NCBI GenBank assembly: GCA_027484025.1
Contig: JAIXTI010000121.1
Span: 1 to 64,000 of the forward strand
DNA length: 64,000 nt
DNA from: a bacterium
GTDB lineage: Bacteria > Gemmatimonadota > Gemmatimonadetes > Gemmatimonadales > Gemmatimonadaceae
Reading direction: 5' to 3'
Below the pieces are notes generated by a model, which searched no databases, had not been told where the DNA came from, and was given only the letters and a program-made list of their open reading frames with translations. Position 1 is the first letter of the stretch; each line of letters opens with the position of its first letter. Position numbers and translations under genes: made by a program. This document shows positions 1 through 7,927 of the stretch, one piece after another.

Positions 1-281
1 GACGGCAGGAACGACAGACGGCAGGGGCGCAGGAACGGCGGATGCTTCTGCGTTCCTGCCTGCTGTGTTTGCTGCCGTCTGCGAGACTCGGCGCGATGCG
101 GCGGGATCGCGCCGAGACGGCGGACGGCAGCAACGACAGACGGCCGGGGCGCAGGAACGGCGGATACTTCTGCGTTCCTGCCTTCTGTGTTTGCTGCCGT
201 CTGCGAGACTCGGCGCGATGCCGCGGGATCGCGCCGAGACGGCGGACGGCAGGAATGACAGGCGGCAGGGGCGCAGGGGGT
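1..281. repeat. 122-bp palindromic tandem repeat array 1 (cut by window start)
   Basis: Units begin at about positions 1, 123 and 245, a period of 122 bp, with the third copy partial. Each unit holds two self-complementary parts. One has outer arms CTGCCGTC/GACGGCAG and an inner 11-bp stem CTCGGCGCGAT/ATCGCGCCGAG. The other has AGGAACG/CGTTCCT arms. 122 is not a multiple of 3, so the open frames through the array shift every unit and look non-coding. The same family recurs at 3700-4062. Confidence 0.85.
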
Positions 282-305
282 CATTCCGCATTTACCTTAT
301 GCTGT

Positions 306-2270
306 ATGTCCGACCGCATTCTCTCCCCCGCCAGCGCCGCGCTCGAAGCGACCTTCGATGTGATCGTCGTGGGCGCCGGTCATGCCGGGACCGAAGCGGC
401 GGTGGCCGCGGCGCGCAGTGGGGCGCAGGTGGCGCTTATTACCGGCGCGCTCGAGCAGATCGGGCAGCTGTCGTGCAACCCGGCCATTGGCGGCATCGCC
501 AAGGGGACCGTGGTGCGCGAGGTCGACGCCCTCGGCGGTATCATGGCGCGCGCGACGGATATGGCGAGTGTGCAGTTCCGCATGCTCAACCGCGGCAAAG
601 GTCCGGCGGTGTGGGCGCCGCGCGCGCAGTGCGATCGCGGTCTCTATCGACGCGCCGTGCGCACGCTGCTCGAGGAGCAGCCGTCGCTCGTGACGATGCA
701 AGGCATGGTCGCGCGTTTGCTCTTCGACGAAAGCGATGGCGCGGGCGAGCGTCGTGTTGCCGGCGTCGAGACCGTGGAAGGTCGACGCTTCGGTGCGCGC
801 GCGGTGGTGCTGACCACCGGCACGTTCGGACGCGGCACCATGCACATCGGGACGGGGACGCGCATCAGTGGTGGCCGTGCGGGTGAAGCCCCCAGTGTGC
901 ATCTGGGCGAACAACTCGATGCAGTGGGACTCACGACAGACCGCTTCAAAACCGGCACGCCGCCGCGCATCGATGGACGCAGTGTGCGCTACGACGCGAC
1001 CGAAGCGCAGCAGAGTGAGATCGATCAATTCGACTACTCGTGGTCGCACTTCTGGACGACACCGCGCGTGCAACACACCGCGCACGGCGTGCGCACGCGT
1101 CATCCGGCGCAGATGCCCTGCTGGATTACGTGGCTCGAAGCCGACGGCACACAAATCATCACCGACCATATCAACGAGTCGGCGATGTACGGCGGGGCGA
1201 TCGCGTCGCGCGGGCCGCGTTATTGCCCGAGTGTCGAAGACAAAGTCGTGAAGTTCCCCGACAAGACACGCCATCAGCTCTTCCTCGAGCCCGAGGGGCA
1301 CGACACGACCGAGCTGTATGTGAACGGCCTGTCGACGAGTTTGCCCGCGCCGGTGCAGCTCGAGATTTTGCGTTCGGTGCCCGGTCTCGAAGCGGTGCGC
1401 ATGACGCGCGCGGGCTACGCCATCGAGTACGACTACTATCCGCCCACGCAGCTCGACGCGTCGCTCGCCTCGCGCGCCATTCACGGGTTGTACTTCGCCG
1501 GACAGGTGAACGGCACCACGGGCTACGAAGAAGCCGCGGGCCAAGGCGTCGTGGCAGGAATCAACGCGGCGCGCTACACGCAGTCCCGCGACGCGCTCGT
1601 GCTGGGACGCGAGACGAGCTACATCGGTGTGCTGGTGAACGATCTCGTCACGCGCGGCGTGGATGAGCCCTATCGCCTGTTCACGTCGCGCAGCGAATTC
1701 CGTCTCACGGTACGCCAGGACAACGCCCTATCGCGCCTCGCGCCGGTGGCCGATGGCTTGGGGCTGTTTACTGAGGGGGAGCGCGAGGTGATGACGGCGC
1801 GCCTGGACGCCGTCCGCGACGCGCTCGCGCTGGCCGACCGCACGAGCATGACCCCGGAGGTCGCCGACCCGGTGCTCATCGCTGCCGGGTCGCGCCCGCT
1901 GCAGCACGCCGTGCGGGCCGTGGAGCTGACCAAGCGGCAGGATATCTCGCTGCAGTCACTGTTCGACGCGGCCGGAGTAGGCGCCGATCTGCCACGGGAC
2001 GCGGTCATTGGCGCCGAACTCGAGATCAAGTACGCCGGATACTTCGATAAAGAACGATCGCGCGCGGCTCGGCTGACGGCGCAGGGTGCCATGACACTGC
2101 CGACGTCGCTCGATTACGATGGGATCCGAACGATTTCCATTGAAGCGCGCCAGAAGCTGGGCCGGCTGCGCCCGGAAACGCTGGCGCAGGCGAGCGCGAT
2201 CCCGGGAATCAGCCCCGCCGATCTGCAAAATCTGATGTGGGAAGTACGCCGGCGCGGCGCATCTATATAG
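306..2270 (+). CDS. mnmG: tRNA uridine-5-carboxymethylaminomethyl modification enzyme MnmG (GidA)
   Basis: FAD-dependent subunit of the MnmEG complex, which installs the cmnm5 group on the wobble uridine of certain tRNAs in the cytoplasm. The 654-residue product has an N-terminal dinucleotide-binding loop (GAGHAG, about residues 23-28), the family signature GPRYCPSVEDK starting near residue 303, and the C-terminal helical domain. ATG 306 is chosen because family homology starts there; the open frame upstream runs only through the repeat array. No clear Shine-Dalgarno is visible. Its partner mnmE lies about 51 kb away at 53415, and rsmG, often next to mnmG, is not in the window. Confidence 0.96.
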   Translation: MSDRILSPASAALEATFDVIVVGAGHAGTEAAVAAARSGAQVALITGALEQIGQLSCNPAIGGIAKGTVVREVDALGGIMARATDMASVQFRMLNRGKGPAVWAPRAQCDRGLYRRAVRTLLEEQPSLVTMQGMVARLLFDESDGAGERRVAGVETVEGRRFGARAVVLTTGTFGRGTMHIGTGTRISGGRAGEAPSVHLGEQLDAVGLTTDRFKTGTPPRIDGRSVRYDATEAQQSEIDQFDYSWSHFWTTPRVQHTAHGVRTRHPAQMPCWITWLEADGTQIITDHINESAMYGGAIASRGPRYCPSVEDKVVKFPDKTRHQLFLEPEGHDTTELYVNGLSTSLPAPVQLEILRSVPGLEAVRMTRAGYAIEYDYYPPTQLDASLASRAIHGLYFAGQVNGTTGYEEAAGQGVVAGINAARYTQSRDALVLGRETSYIGVLVNDLVTRGVDEPYRLFTSRSEFRLTVRQDNALSRLAPVADGLGLFTEGEREVMTARLDAVRDALALADRTSMTPEVADPVLIAAGSRPLQHAVRAVELTKRQDISLQSLFDAAGVGADLPRDAVIGAELEIKYAGYFDKERSRAARLTAQGAMTLPTSLDYDGIRTISIEARQKLGRLRPETLAQASAIPGISPADLQNLMWEVRRRGASI

Positions 2271-2635
2271 AAGTGGGTCGGCGGCGAACGGTGTGCTGTC
2301 CGCTAGACCGATAGAACAGATCACACGAAGACATCCAAGGCAACCGAGGCATCCGAGAAGCACTCTTGGATGCCTCGGTTGCCTTCGCGCCATCGGTTCA
2401 ACAGTGCTGGCGTCGGCGACGACGCTGCGGATCCCTCCCAAGCTTCGCGCGTCTGGGACGAGTTCGTAATGCCTAGTGAAAGTGCTCAGCACCAAGCCCA
2501 AAAACTACTGGCATTATATTGGCCTTATAGTGTCGCCTTTCGAGCCAGTCGCCGAACGATGGTGACAGAGCGGGGTTTCATGAGGTAGAGTTGCCCAGTC
2601 CCGATCCATGAACAGGCCGATGGCCAGGAGTCCAT
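2271..2635. other. intergenic spacer between mnmG and the SIMPL gene
   Basis: A 365-bp spacer with no convincing gene. It holds the perfect inverted repeat at 2337-2385 and, at the right end, a GGAG Shine-Dalgarno five bases before the start at 2636. Short open frames here lack recognisable domains and are not called. Confidence 0.6.
2337..2385. repeat. 18-bp perfect inverted repeat downstream of mnmG
   Basis: Arms 2337-2354 and 2368-2385 are perfectly complementary around a 13-nt loop. No T-run follows, so it is not a classical intrinsic terminator, although its position 67 bp after mnmG fits mRNA 3'-end protection or termination. Confidence 0.75.
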
Positions 2636-3406
2636 ATGCACCCTACGACGTCCGATGATGTGCGCCCCCGAACGATCGGGCAACATTCGCTCACGCAGAT
2701 GCTCGGCGCCTTTGCCTTGAGCACTGCCTTTGCCAGCATGGGCGGTGCGCAGCAGGCTCCCGCCCCGCAGCCGCCCACGATCTTCGTGCAGGGTCGCGGT
2801 GAAGTCCAAATGGCCCCTGACCGCGCGCGCGTCCAGGTGGGCATGGAAACCCAGGCGCGTACCTCGCAGCAGGCGGCGCAGGAAAACAACAAGAAGCAGG
2901 CGGCGATCCTCGCCGCCATTCAGAAGCTCGGCGTTCCGGCTGCGAACATTCAGACGCTCAACTACAACGTGAGCCCGGTGCAGCGCTACGACGAGAAGCT
3001 CAAGCGCGTCGTGATCGACGGCTACCAGGTGAGCAACATCGTGCAGGTCGAAACCGACAAGCTCGAGCAGGCCGGGCAAATCATCGACGCCGGGCTCGCC
3101 AACGGCGCCAACCGGGTGGCCGGGCTCGACTTTCTCGTAAAGGACCGCGCCAAGGGTCAGGATTCCGCCCTCACCCTCGCGGTCGCCTCAGCGCGTCGCC
3201 AGGCAGAAGTGGCCGCCAAAGCCGCCGGCGGAGAGGTCGTCGAGCTGCTGGAGCTCAACATCAATGAGTTCGAGCGCCCGGAGCCCCGCGCCATGATGGC
3301 CATGAAGGTGGAAATGGCCGACGCCGCGCCCACCCCCATCAGTGCCGGCATGAACACCATCAGCGTGTCCGTCGGCACCCGGTGGCGGTTCGCCAAGCGG
3401 CCGTAA
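2636..3406 (+). CDS. SIMPL domain (DUF541) secreted protein
   Basis: 256 residues with a hydrophobic N-terminal segment (about residues 20-38, ending near GGAQQ) that looks like a signal peptide. It is followed by one SIMPL/DUF541 domain, including the typical start IFVQGRGEVQMAPDRA near residue 48. Members of this family are periplasmic or envelope proteins; no enzymatic activity is established. ATG 2636 is favoured by GGAG five bases upstream; ATG 2699 would give a shorter, cleaner signal peptide. An intrinsic terminator follows. Its position between mnmG and parAB implies no specific function. Confidence 0.85.
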   Translation: MHPTTSDDVRPRTIGQHSLTQMLGAFALSTAFASMGGAQQAPAPQPPTIFVQGRGEVQMAPDRARVQVGMETQARTSQQAAQENNKKQAAILAAIQKLGVPAANIQTLNYNVSPVQRYDEKLKRVVIDGYQVSNIVQVETDKLEQAGQIIDAGLANGANRVAGLDFLVKDRAKGQDSALTLAVASARRQAEVAAKAAGGEVVELLELNINEFERPEPRAMMAMKVEMADAAPTPISAGMNTISVSVGTRWRFAKRP

Positions 3407-3432
3407 CGCCGGTCGAGAGGCAGAGAAACAGA

Positions 3433-3466
3433 GGGCCCGGGCGCAGATCGCTCGGGCCCCTTCTGT
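3433..3466 (+). terminator. intrinsic terminator after the SIMPL gene
   Basis: An 11-bp GC-rich stem (3433-3443 with 3449-3459, one G-U pair) with a 5-nt loop, followed by a short T-rich tract. It lies 27 bp after the stop codon. Confidence 0.6.
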
Positions 3467-3490
3467 TGGTAGCTGAGCGGCTTGGGTTGT

Positions 3491-3595
3491 AACTGCTTAC
3501 ACAGAGACACAGAGGAGCGGAGGACACGGAGAACAGCCCCAAAGGCCGCTTCTCTCTGTGACCTCTGTTCCTCATGTGTCTCTGGGTGAGCAGTT
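3491..3595. repeat. CGGAG-rich inverted repeat (copy 1)
   Basis: Arms of about 42 bp (3492-3533 and 3550-3595) are imperfectly complementary and built from short ACAGAG/CGGAG/CACGGAG words. The word composition resembles the repeats at 24491-24600 and, more loosely, 28820-28903. Confidence 0.7.
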
Positions 3596-3641
3596 CAAAC
3601 CAACTCGCCCCACGCACCGCCCAATGCGGATGTGCGAAACC

Positions 3642-3655
3642 GTTTCACGTGAAAC
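3642..3655. promoter_or_regulatory. parS site 1
   Basis: GTTTCACGTGAAAC is the palindromic core of the conserved bacterial parS centromere bound by ParB. An identical copy lies at 4084-4097, and both sit just upstream of parA-parB. Confidence 0.92.
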
Positions 3656-3699
3656 GCCGTGATCTTGCGCCTCCCAGAACCGCGGACGTCAATGCGCCC

Positions 3700-4062
3700 C
3701 TGCCGTCTGAGTAGCTGCCGTCTGAGTGGCTGCCGTCTGAGTGGCTGCCGTCTGCCACACTCGGCGCGATGCCGCGGATTCACGCCGAGACGGCGGACGG
3801 CAGGGACCCAGACCGCAGGCACGGGGGAACGGCGGGGCACCCCTGCGCCCCTGCCGTCTGTGTGGCTGCCGTCTGCAAGACTCGGCGCGATGCGGCGGAT
3901 TCACGCCGAGACGGCGGACGGCAGCAACGACAGACGGCAGGGGCGCAGGAACGGCGGATGCTTCTGCGTTCCTGCCTTCTGTGTTTGCTGCCGTCTGCCA
4001 CACTCGGCGCGATGCCGCGGATTCACGCCGAGACGGCGGACGGCAGGGACCCAGACCGCAGT
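3700..4062. repeat. 122-bp palindromic repeat array 2, between the two parS sites
   Basis: Begins with three 15-bp tandem copies plus a partial fourth (unit CTGCCGTCTGAGTGG, 3700-3755). Units of the array-1 family then start at about 3796, 3917 and 4039 (partial). The inner stem is shorter than in array 1 (CTCGGCG/CGCCGAG, 7 bp), because the flanking bases read GATTCA instead of GGATCG. The stretch 3407-4201 therefore has no gene: terminator, inverted repeat, parS, array, parS, parA leader. Confidence 0.85.
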
Positions 4063-4083
4063 CGCGGGGAAACCGCGGGACCG

Positions 4084-4097
4084 GTTTCACGTGAAAC
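4084..4097. promoter_or_regulatory. parS site 2
   Basis: Second exact GTTTCACGTGAAAC, 442 bp from the first and about 105 bp before the parA start. The two sites bracket the palindromic array. Confidence 0.92.
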
Positions 4098-4201
4098 GCC
4101 CCGCCGCGCCCAAAGTGCAGCGAATTGCGCGCGCGCCATGGTCCCCCGCCCCGTGGCGCCCTATACTTCGCCTCCCGCGAACATCCCTCTCAGACAAGAC
4201 C

Positions 4202-5020
4202 GTGGGACGCATCCTCGCTATCGCCAACCAGAAAGGTGGAGTCGGTAAGACCACCACCGCCGTGAACCTCGCCGCTTCCCTCGCGGTCGCGGAGCAGCGC
4301 ACGCTGCTCATCGACGCCGATCCTCAGGGAAACGCGACCTCCGGGTGCGGCATCAGCCGCGATGATTTCACCGTCAACACCTACGACGTGTTGCTCGGCG
4401 AGGTCCCCATCGACCAGGCACTCATTCGCGGTGTCCAGTTCCGGCATCTCGATGTCCTCCCCACCACCCCGGACCTCGCGGCGGTGGAAGTGGAGCTGGT
4501 CGATGCCGAAGATCGCGTCTCGCGCATGCGAAATGCGCTGGCCGGGGTGCGAGACCGGTACGACTTCATTCTGATCGACTGCCCGCCGTCGTTAGGGCTG
4601 ATCACGCTCAACATGCTCGTCGCCGCCGACGCCCTGCTCATTCCCCTCCAGTGCGAGTACTACGCGCTCGAAGGACTGTCGCAGCTCATGCAGACCGTGC
4701 AGCGCGTGCAGGATTCGCTCAATCCCGAGCTCGATGTCGATGGCGTGCTGCTCACCATGTACGACACTCGCCTCAATCTGAGCCGACAGGTGGCCGCCGA
4801 CGCCCGCGGGCACTTCGGCGACAAGGTCTTTCAGACCGTGGTGCCGCGGAATATCCGGCTCGCCGAAGCGCCGAGCTTCGGGAAGCCGATCGTCGTGTAC
4901 GACGTGGCCTCGGTTGGCGCGCAGGCGTACATGGCCGTCGCCCGCGAAATGATCGAACGGCGTGATGGCACTGCCGACTCGCAGAACAACCCGGCCGCTG
5001 CCGAAGGTGATGCCGTATGA
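4202..5020 (+). CDS. parA: chromosome-partitioning ATPase ParA (Soj)
   Basis: Deviant Walker-A ATPase that with ParB and parS segregates newly replicated origins. The 272-residue protein opens with a strand leading straight into KGGVGKTTT (residues 11-19) and later has the DCPPSLG loop typical of ParA. The start is taken as GTG 4202: no ATG lies in frame between the repeat array and the ATPase domain, and this start gives the usual ParA N-terminus. No Shine-Dalgarno is seen; TATACT at 4162-4167 could be a -10 element giving a short leader. The stop overlaps the parB start by four bases. Confidence 0.95.
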   Translation: MGRILAIANQKGGVGKTTTAVNLAASLAVAEQRTLLIDADPQGNATSGCGISRDDFTVNTYDVLLGEVPIDQALIRGVQFRHLDVLPTTPDLAAVEVELVDAEDRVSRMRNALAGVRDRYDFILIDCPPSLGLITLNMLVAADALLIPLQCEYYALEGLSQLMQTVQRVQDSLNPELDVDGVLLTMYDTRLNLSRQVAADARGHFGDKVFQTVVPRNIRLAEAPSFGKPIVVYDVASVGAQAYMAVAREMIERRDGTADSQNNPAAAEGDAV

Positions 5021-5985
5021 CCCCTGAACCACCGCGCCGCCTCGGTCGCGGCCTCGATGCCCTCCTTGCCCGAAAGGAGCCCGCGAAGACCGCGCCGGTA
5101 GCCGCGGCCGCGCCGACTGCCGCCGCACCGGTAGCGGCACCCGAAGAGCCCAATGCCGCGGGGTCGCTCCGGACGCTCAAGCTCTCCGACATCCGCGCGA
5201 ACCCGTATCAGCCGCGAAAGGAATTCCGCGCTGAGGAACTCGCCGATCTCGAGTCGAGCCTGCGCACCAATGGACTGCTGCAGCCCATCACCGTGCGCCC
5301 CGCGCCGACTGGGCAGGGCTTCGAGCTGATCGCCGGCGAACGCCGCTTCCGGGCGGCCAGCCGGTTGGGGTGGACCGAGATCCCGGCGCTCGTCAAGCCC
5401 GTCGACGATCGCATGCTCGCCACGCTGGCGATGATCGAGAATCTCCAGCGCGCCGACCTCGATCCCATCGAAGAAGCCGACGGCTACCAGCGCCTCATCG
5501 ATGACTTCGCGCTCACCAACCAGGAAGTCGCGGATGTGGTGGGCAAGGACCGGTCGACCGTCGCCAACGCGCTGCGGCTCCGGCAACTCCCCGCCAGCGT
5601 GCGGCGCATGCTGCAGGACAAGCAGCTCACGGCCGGGCACGCGCGCGCCCTGCTCCCACTGGGCACCGAGCGCGCCATCGTCGACCTGGCCCGTGAGGTC
5701 TCGGCCAACGGCCTGTCCGTGCGCGAAGTCGAGCGCCGCGTGCAAGCCGGTCGCCCCAAGCCGCCCGCGGCCGGGAAGAAGGCCGCCCCCGACGCGACCA
5801 CCGCGCTCCCCCCCGGCGCCTCCGGGGCCGTCGTCCGCCAGCTCGAAGAAAAGCTGCGCCGGAAACTGCAGACGGGGGTAAGCATTTCGTTGTCAGCGAA
5901 GGACAAGGGCGAACTCCGCATTGCCTTCTTCTCCAACGACGATCTCGAGCGCTTGCTCGAAATCCTTGGAGTCTCGCTGGACTGA
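5017..5985 (+). CDS. parB: chromosome-partitioning protein ParB (Spo0J)
   Basis: parS-binding CTPase clamp protein, 322 residues. It starts with the typical RRLGRGLDALL segment, then an Ala/Pro-rich linker (about 25-50), box I NPYQPRK (62-68), the CTP-binding arginine box GERRFRAA (107-114), a helix-turn-helix near 167-190, and a C-terminal dimerisation region with KLRRKLQTGVSI. It is translationally coupled to parA by an ATGA overlap. The two parS sites upstream of the pair are the expected targets. Confidence 0.95.
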   Translation: MTPEPPRRLGRGLDALLARKEPAKTAPVAAAAPTAAAPVAAPEEPNAAGSLRTLKLSDIRANPYQPRKEFRAEELADLESSLRTNGLLQPITVRPAPTGQGFELIAGERRFRAASRLGWTEIPALVKPVDDRMLATLAMIENLQRADLDPIEEADGYQRLIDDFALTNQEVADVVGKDRSTVANALRLRQLPASVRRMLQDKQLTAGHARALLPLGTERAIVDLAREVSANGLSVREVERRVQAGRPKPPAAGKKAAPDATTALPPGASGAVVRQLEEKLRRKLQTGVSISLSAKDKGELRIAFFSNDDLERLLEILGVSLD

Positions 5986-6026
5986 ACATCAAGGCGCCAC
6001 ACGAGCGCCACTATAGGATAATCGCG

Positions 6027-7070
6027 ATGATCTCGACCACGTTCCGCGCGTTCACGCTTGCCGCCGTCGCTGCGATCGCCGTCGCCTGCGGCGGCAGCGG
6101 CGCCGACAAGGCTGTCGACAGCACCGGCGCCAAGAAAATGCGCGTCGCCCTGCTCACGCCGGGACCCGTCTCCGACAAATCGTGGAACGGCATCGCCTAC
6201 GAAGGGCTCCAGGCCATTCGCGATTCGCTGGGCGCCGAGATCTCGCATATCCAGACCAAGACCCCGGCGGAGTTCGAAGAGAACTTCCGGCAGTACGGCG
6301 TGCAGGGGTACGACCTCGTCATCGGCAACGGCTTCGAATATCAGGACGCCGCCGCGCGGGTCGCGCCGAGCCACCCCAAGACCAATTACGCCATTACCTC
6401 GGGACGGACCACCGGCCCCAATCTGGCCGGCTTCGCCTTCGCCTTCGAAGAAGCGTCGTATCAGGCCGGCATGATCGCCGGCGCCATGACCAAGAGCAAC
6501 AAGCTCGGACTCATCGCCGGGCAGGAGCTCCCGCCGGTCAAGGCCAGCTTCCTCGCGTTCGAGCGCGGCGCCAAGTCGGTGAACCCCGCGGTGCAGGTCA
6601 TCACGTCGTACATCGGCAACTGGGATGACGTGAGCGCCGGCCGCGAGCAGGCGCTCGCGCAGATCACGCAGGGCGTCGACATCATCTTCCAGAACGCCGA
6701 CGCGGCCGGCCTCGGCATCTTCCAGGCGGCCAAGGAAAAGAACGTCTACGCGTTCGGCACCAACGCCGACCAGAACGCGGTCGCGCCCGAGATCATTCTC
6801 GCCAGCGTCGTCATCGATCTGCCCAAGGCGTTCCTCATTGCCGCCCGCGAAGTGCAGGCCGGCACCTTCAAGGGTCGCGTCTACTACCTCGGTGTGAAGG
6901 ACGACGTGGTGCGCCTCGTCTACAATCCCGCGCTCGCCGCCAAAATTCCGGCCGCCGCCAAGGCCGCCTCGGACAGCGTGGGCACCCTGCTCCGTGCCGG
7001 AACGTTCGAGGGACTCAAGGATCTCACTGCGGCCGGCGACAGCGCGAAGCCCATCGCTCCCGCCAAGTAA
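6027..7070 (+). CDS. BMP-family (PnrA-like) substrate-binding lipoprotein
   Basis: 347 residues with a lipoprotein signal (lipobox AVA|C, Cys21) and a basic-membrane-protein/PnrA fold: the strand near VALLTPGPVSDKSWN, and the NGFEY segment near residue 100. In characterised family members this protein binds purine nucleosides and delivers them to an ABC permease. The downstream ATPase and two permeases match that system, so the likely role is nucleoside (or related) uptake at the outer face of the inner membrane. It lies 41 bp after parB. The exact ligand cannot be read from the sequence. Confidence 0.88.
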   Translation: MISTTFRAFTLAAVAAIAVACGGSGADKAVDSTGAKKMRVALLTPGPVSDKSWNGIAYEGLQAIRDSLGAEISHIQTKTPAEFEENFRQYGVQGYDLVIGNGFEYQDAAARVAPSHPKTNYAITSGRTTGPNLAGFAFAFEEASYQAGMIAGAMTKSNKLGLIAGQELPPVKASFLAFERGAKSVNPAVQVITSYIGNWDDVSAGREQALAQITQGVDIIFQNADAAGLGIFQAAKEKNVYAFGTNADQNAVAPEIILASVVIDLPKAFLIAAREVQAGTFKGRVYYLGVKDDVVRLVYNPALAAKIPAAAKAASDSVGTLLRAGTFEGLKDLTAAGDSAKPIAPAK

Positions 7071-7090
7071 CCCGGCCCCGTTCCCCGCGC

Positions 7091-7927
7091 ATGCCCACTC
7101 CTGCTGTCGATCGCATTCTCGCTGACGCCACCGGCGACGGTACCGAGCGCAATCATGCCCCGCTGCGGGACATCGTGGCGGCGCTCGACGCGGAGCTGCG
7201 CACCTTCGACATCCCCGATTACGGCGGCGCGGTGAACGGCCTGCAGGTCGCCAATCGCGGGACCGTGACCAAAATCGCCGTCGCCGTCGACGCCTCGCGC
7301 GCCGCGATTACCGAAGCGGCCATCAGCGGCGCGAACCTGCTGATCGTCCACCACGGACTCTTCTGGGGCGGGGCGCAGCCGCTCACCGGCGTGCACTACG
7401 AAAAATTCCGCACGCTCCTCGGCGCCGACATCGCGGTCTACTCCACGCATCTCCCGCTCGACTGCCACCCCACCCTCGGCAACAACGTGCGTCTGGCCGA
7501 AGCGCTGGGGCTCACCCCCAGCGGTGGCTTCGCCCGTTACAAGAGCATCGATGTGGGCGTGATGGGGACCGGCAACGACGACACCGCGCAGCTGCTCGCG
7601 CGCGTCGAAGCGTTCAGTGCACGATACGGCGGCACGGTGCGCACCTCGGTGCCCGTGACGGGGCGGCGCACCAAACGCTGGGCCATCTGCACGGGTGGCG
7701 GCGCGAGCACGGAAACGCTGCGTGAAGCCCGCGAGCGTGGCATCGACACGCTCATTGTGGGTGAAGGGCCGCACCACACGACGGTCGAAGCGCTCGAACA
7801 CGACTTCTGTGTCATCTACGCCGGACACTACGCCACCGAAACGCTCGGCGTACAGGCACTCGGCGCGTGGATCGAATCGCGCTTCAGTCTGCCCTGGACC
7901 TTCTTGCATCTCCCCACCGGCTCGTGA
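7091..7927 (+). CDS. Nif3-like dinuclear metal centre protein
   Basis: 278 residues. Family metal ligands are visible: VHHG (His87-His88), the THLPLDCH segment with Asp124, and a C-terminal GHYATETLG carrying the late His and Glu. Nif3/YbgI proteins form a toroidal hexamer with two metal ions per subunit; their substrate is generally not established. The gene sits 20 bp after the BMP lipoprotein and overlaps the ABC ATPase by four bases (GTGA), so it is co-translated with a nucleoside-type transporter. A role in handling the imported compound is possible but only inferred. Confidence 0.88.
   Translation: MPTPAVDRILADATGDGTERNHAPLRDIVAALDAELRTFDIPDYGGAVNGLQVANRGTVTKIAVAVDASRAAITEAAISGANLLIVHHGLFWGGAQPLTGVHYEKFRTLLGADIAVYSTHLPLDCHPTLGNNVRLAEALGLTPSGGFARYKSIDVGVMGTGNDDTAQLLARVEAFSARYGGTVRTSVPVTGRRTKRWAICTGGGASTETLREARERGIDTLIVGEGPHHTTVEALEHDFCVIYAGHYATETLGVQALGAWIESRFSLPWTFLHLPTGS

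Noticed and set aside
42-305. N-terminal extension of MnmG through the repeat array
   Set aside because: The frame is open, but the sequence is the 122-bp repeat and MnmG homology begins at ATG 306.
2370-2588. Small open frame in the mnmG-SIMPL spacer
   Set aside because: Starts inside the inverted repeat, has no domain and no Shine-Dalgarno.
3700-4062. CRISPR array
   Set aside because: Units are 121-122 bp palindromic repeats without alternating unique spacers, and no cas genes are near.
3659-4201. N-terminal extension of ParA through array 2
   Set aside because: It is encoded by repeats and a parS site; ParA homology begins at GTG 4202.
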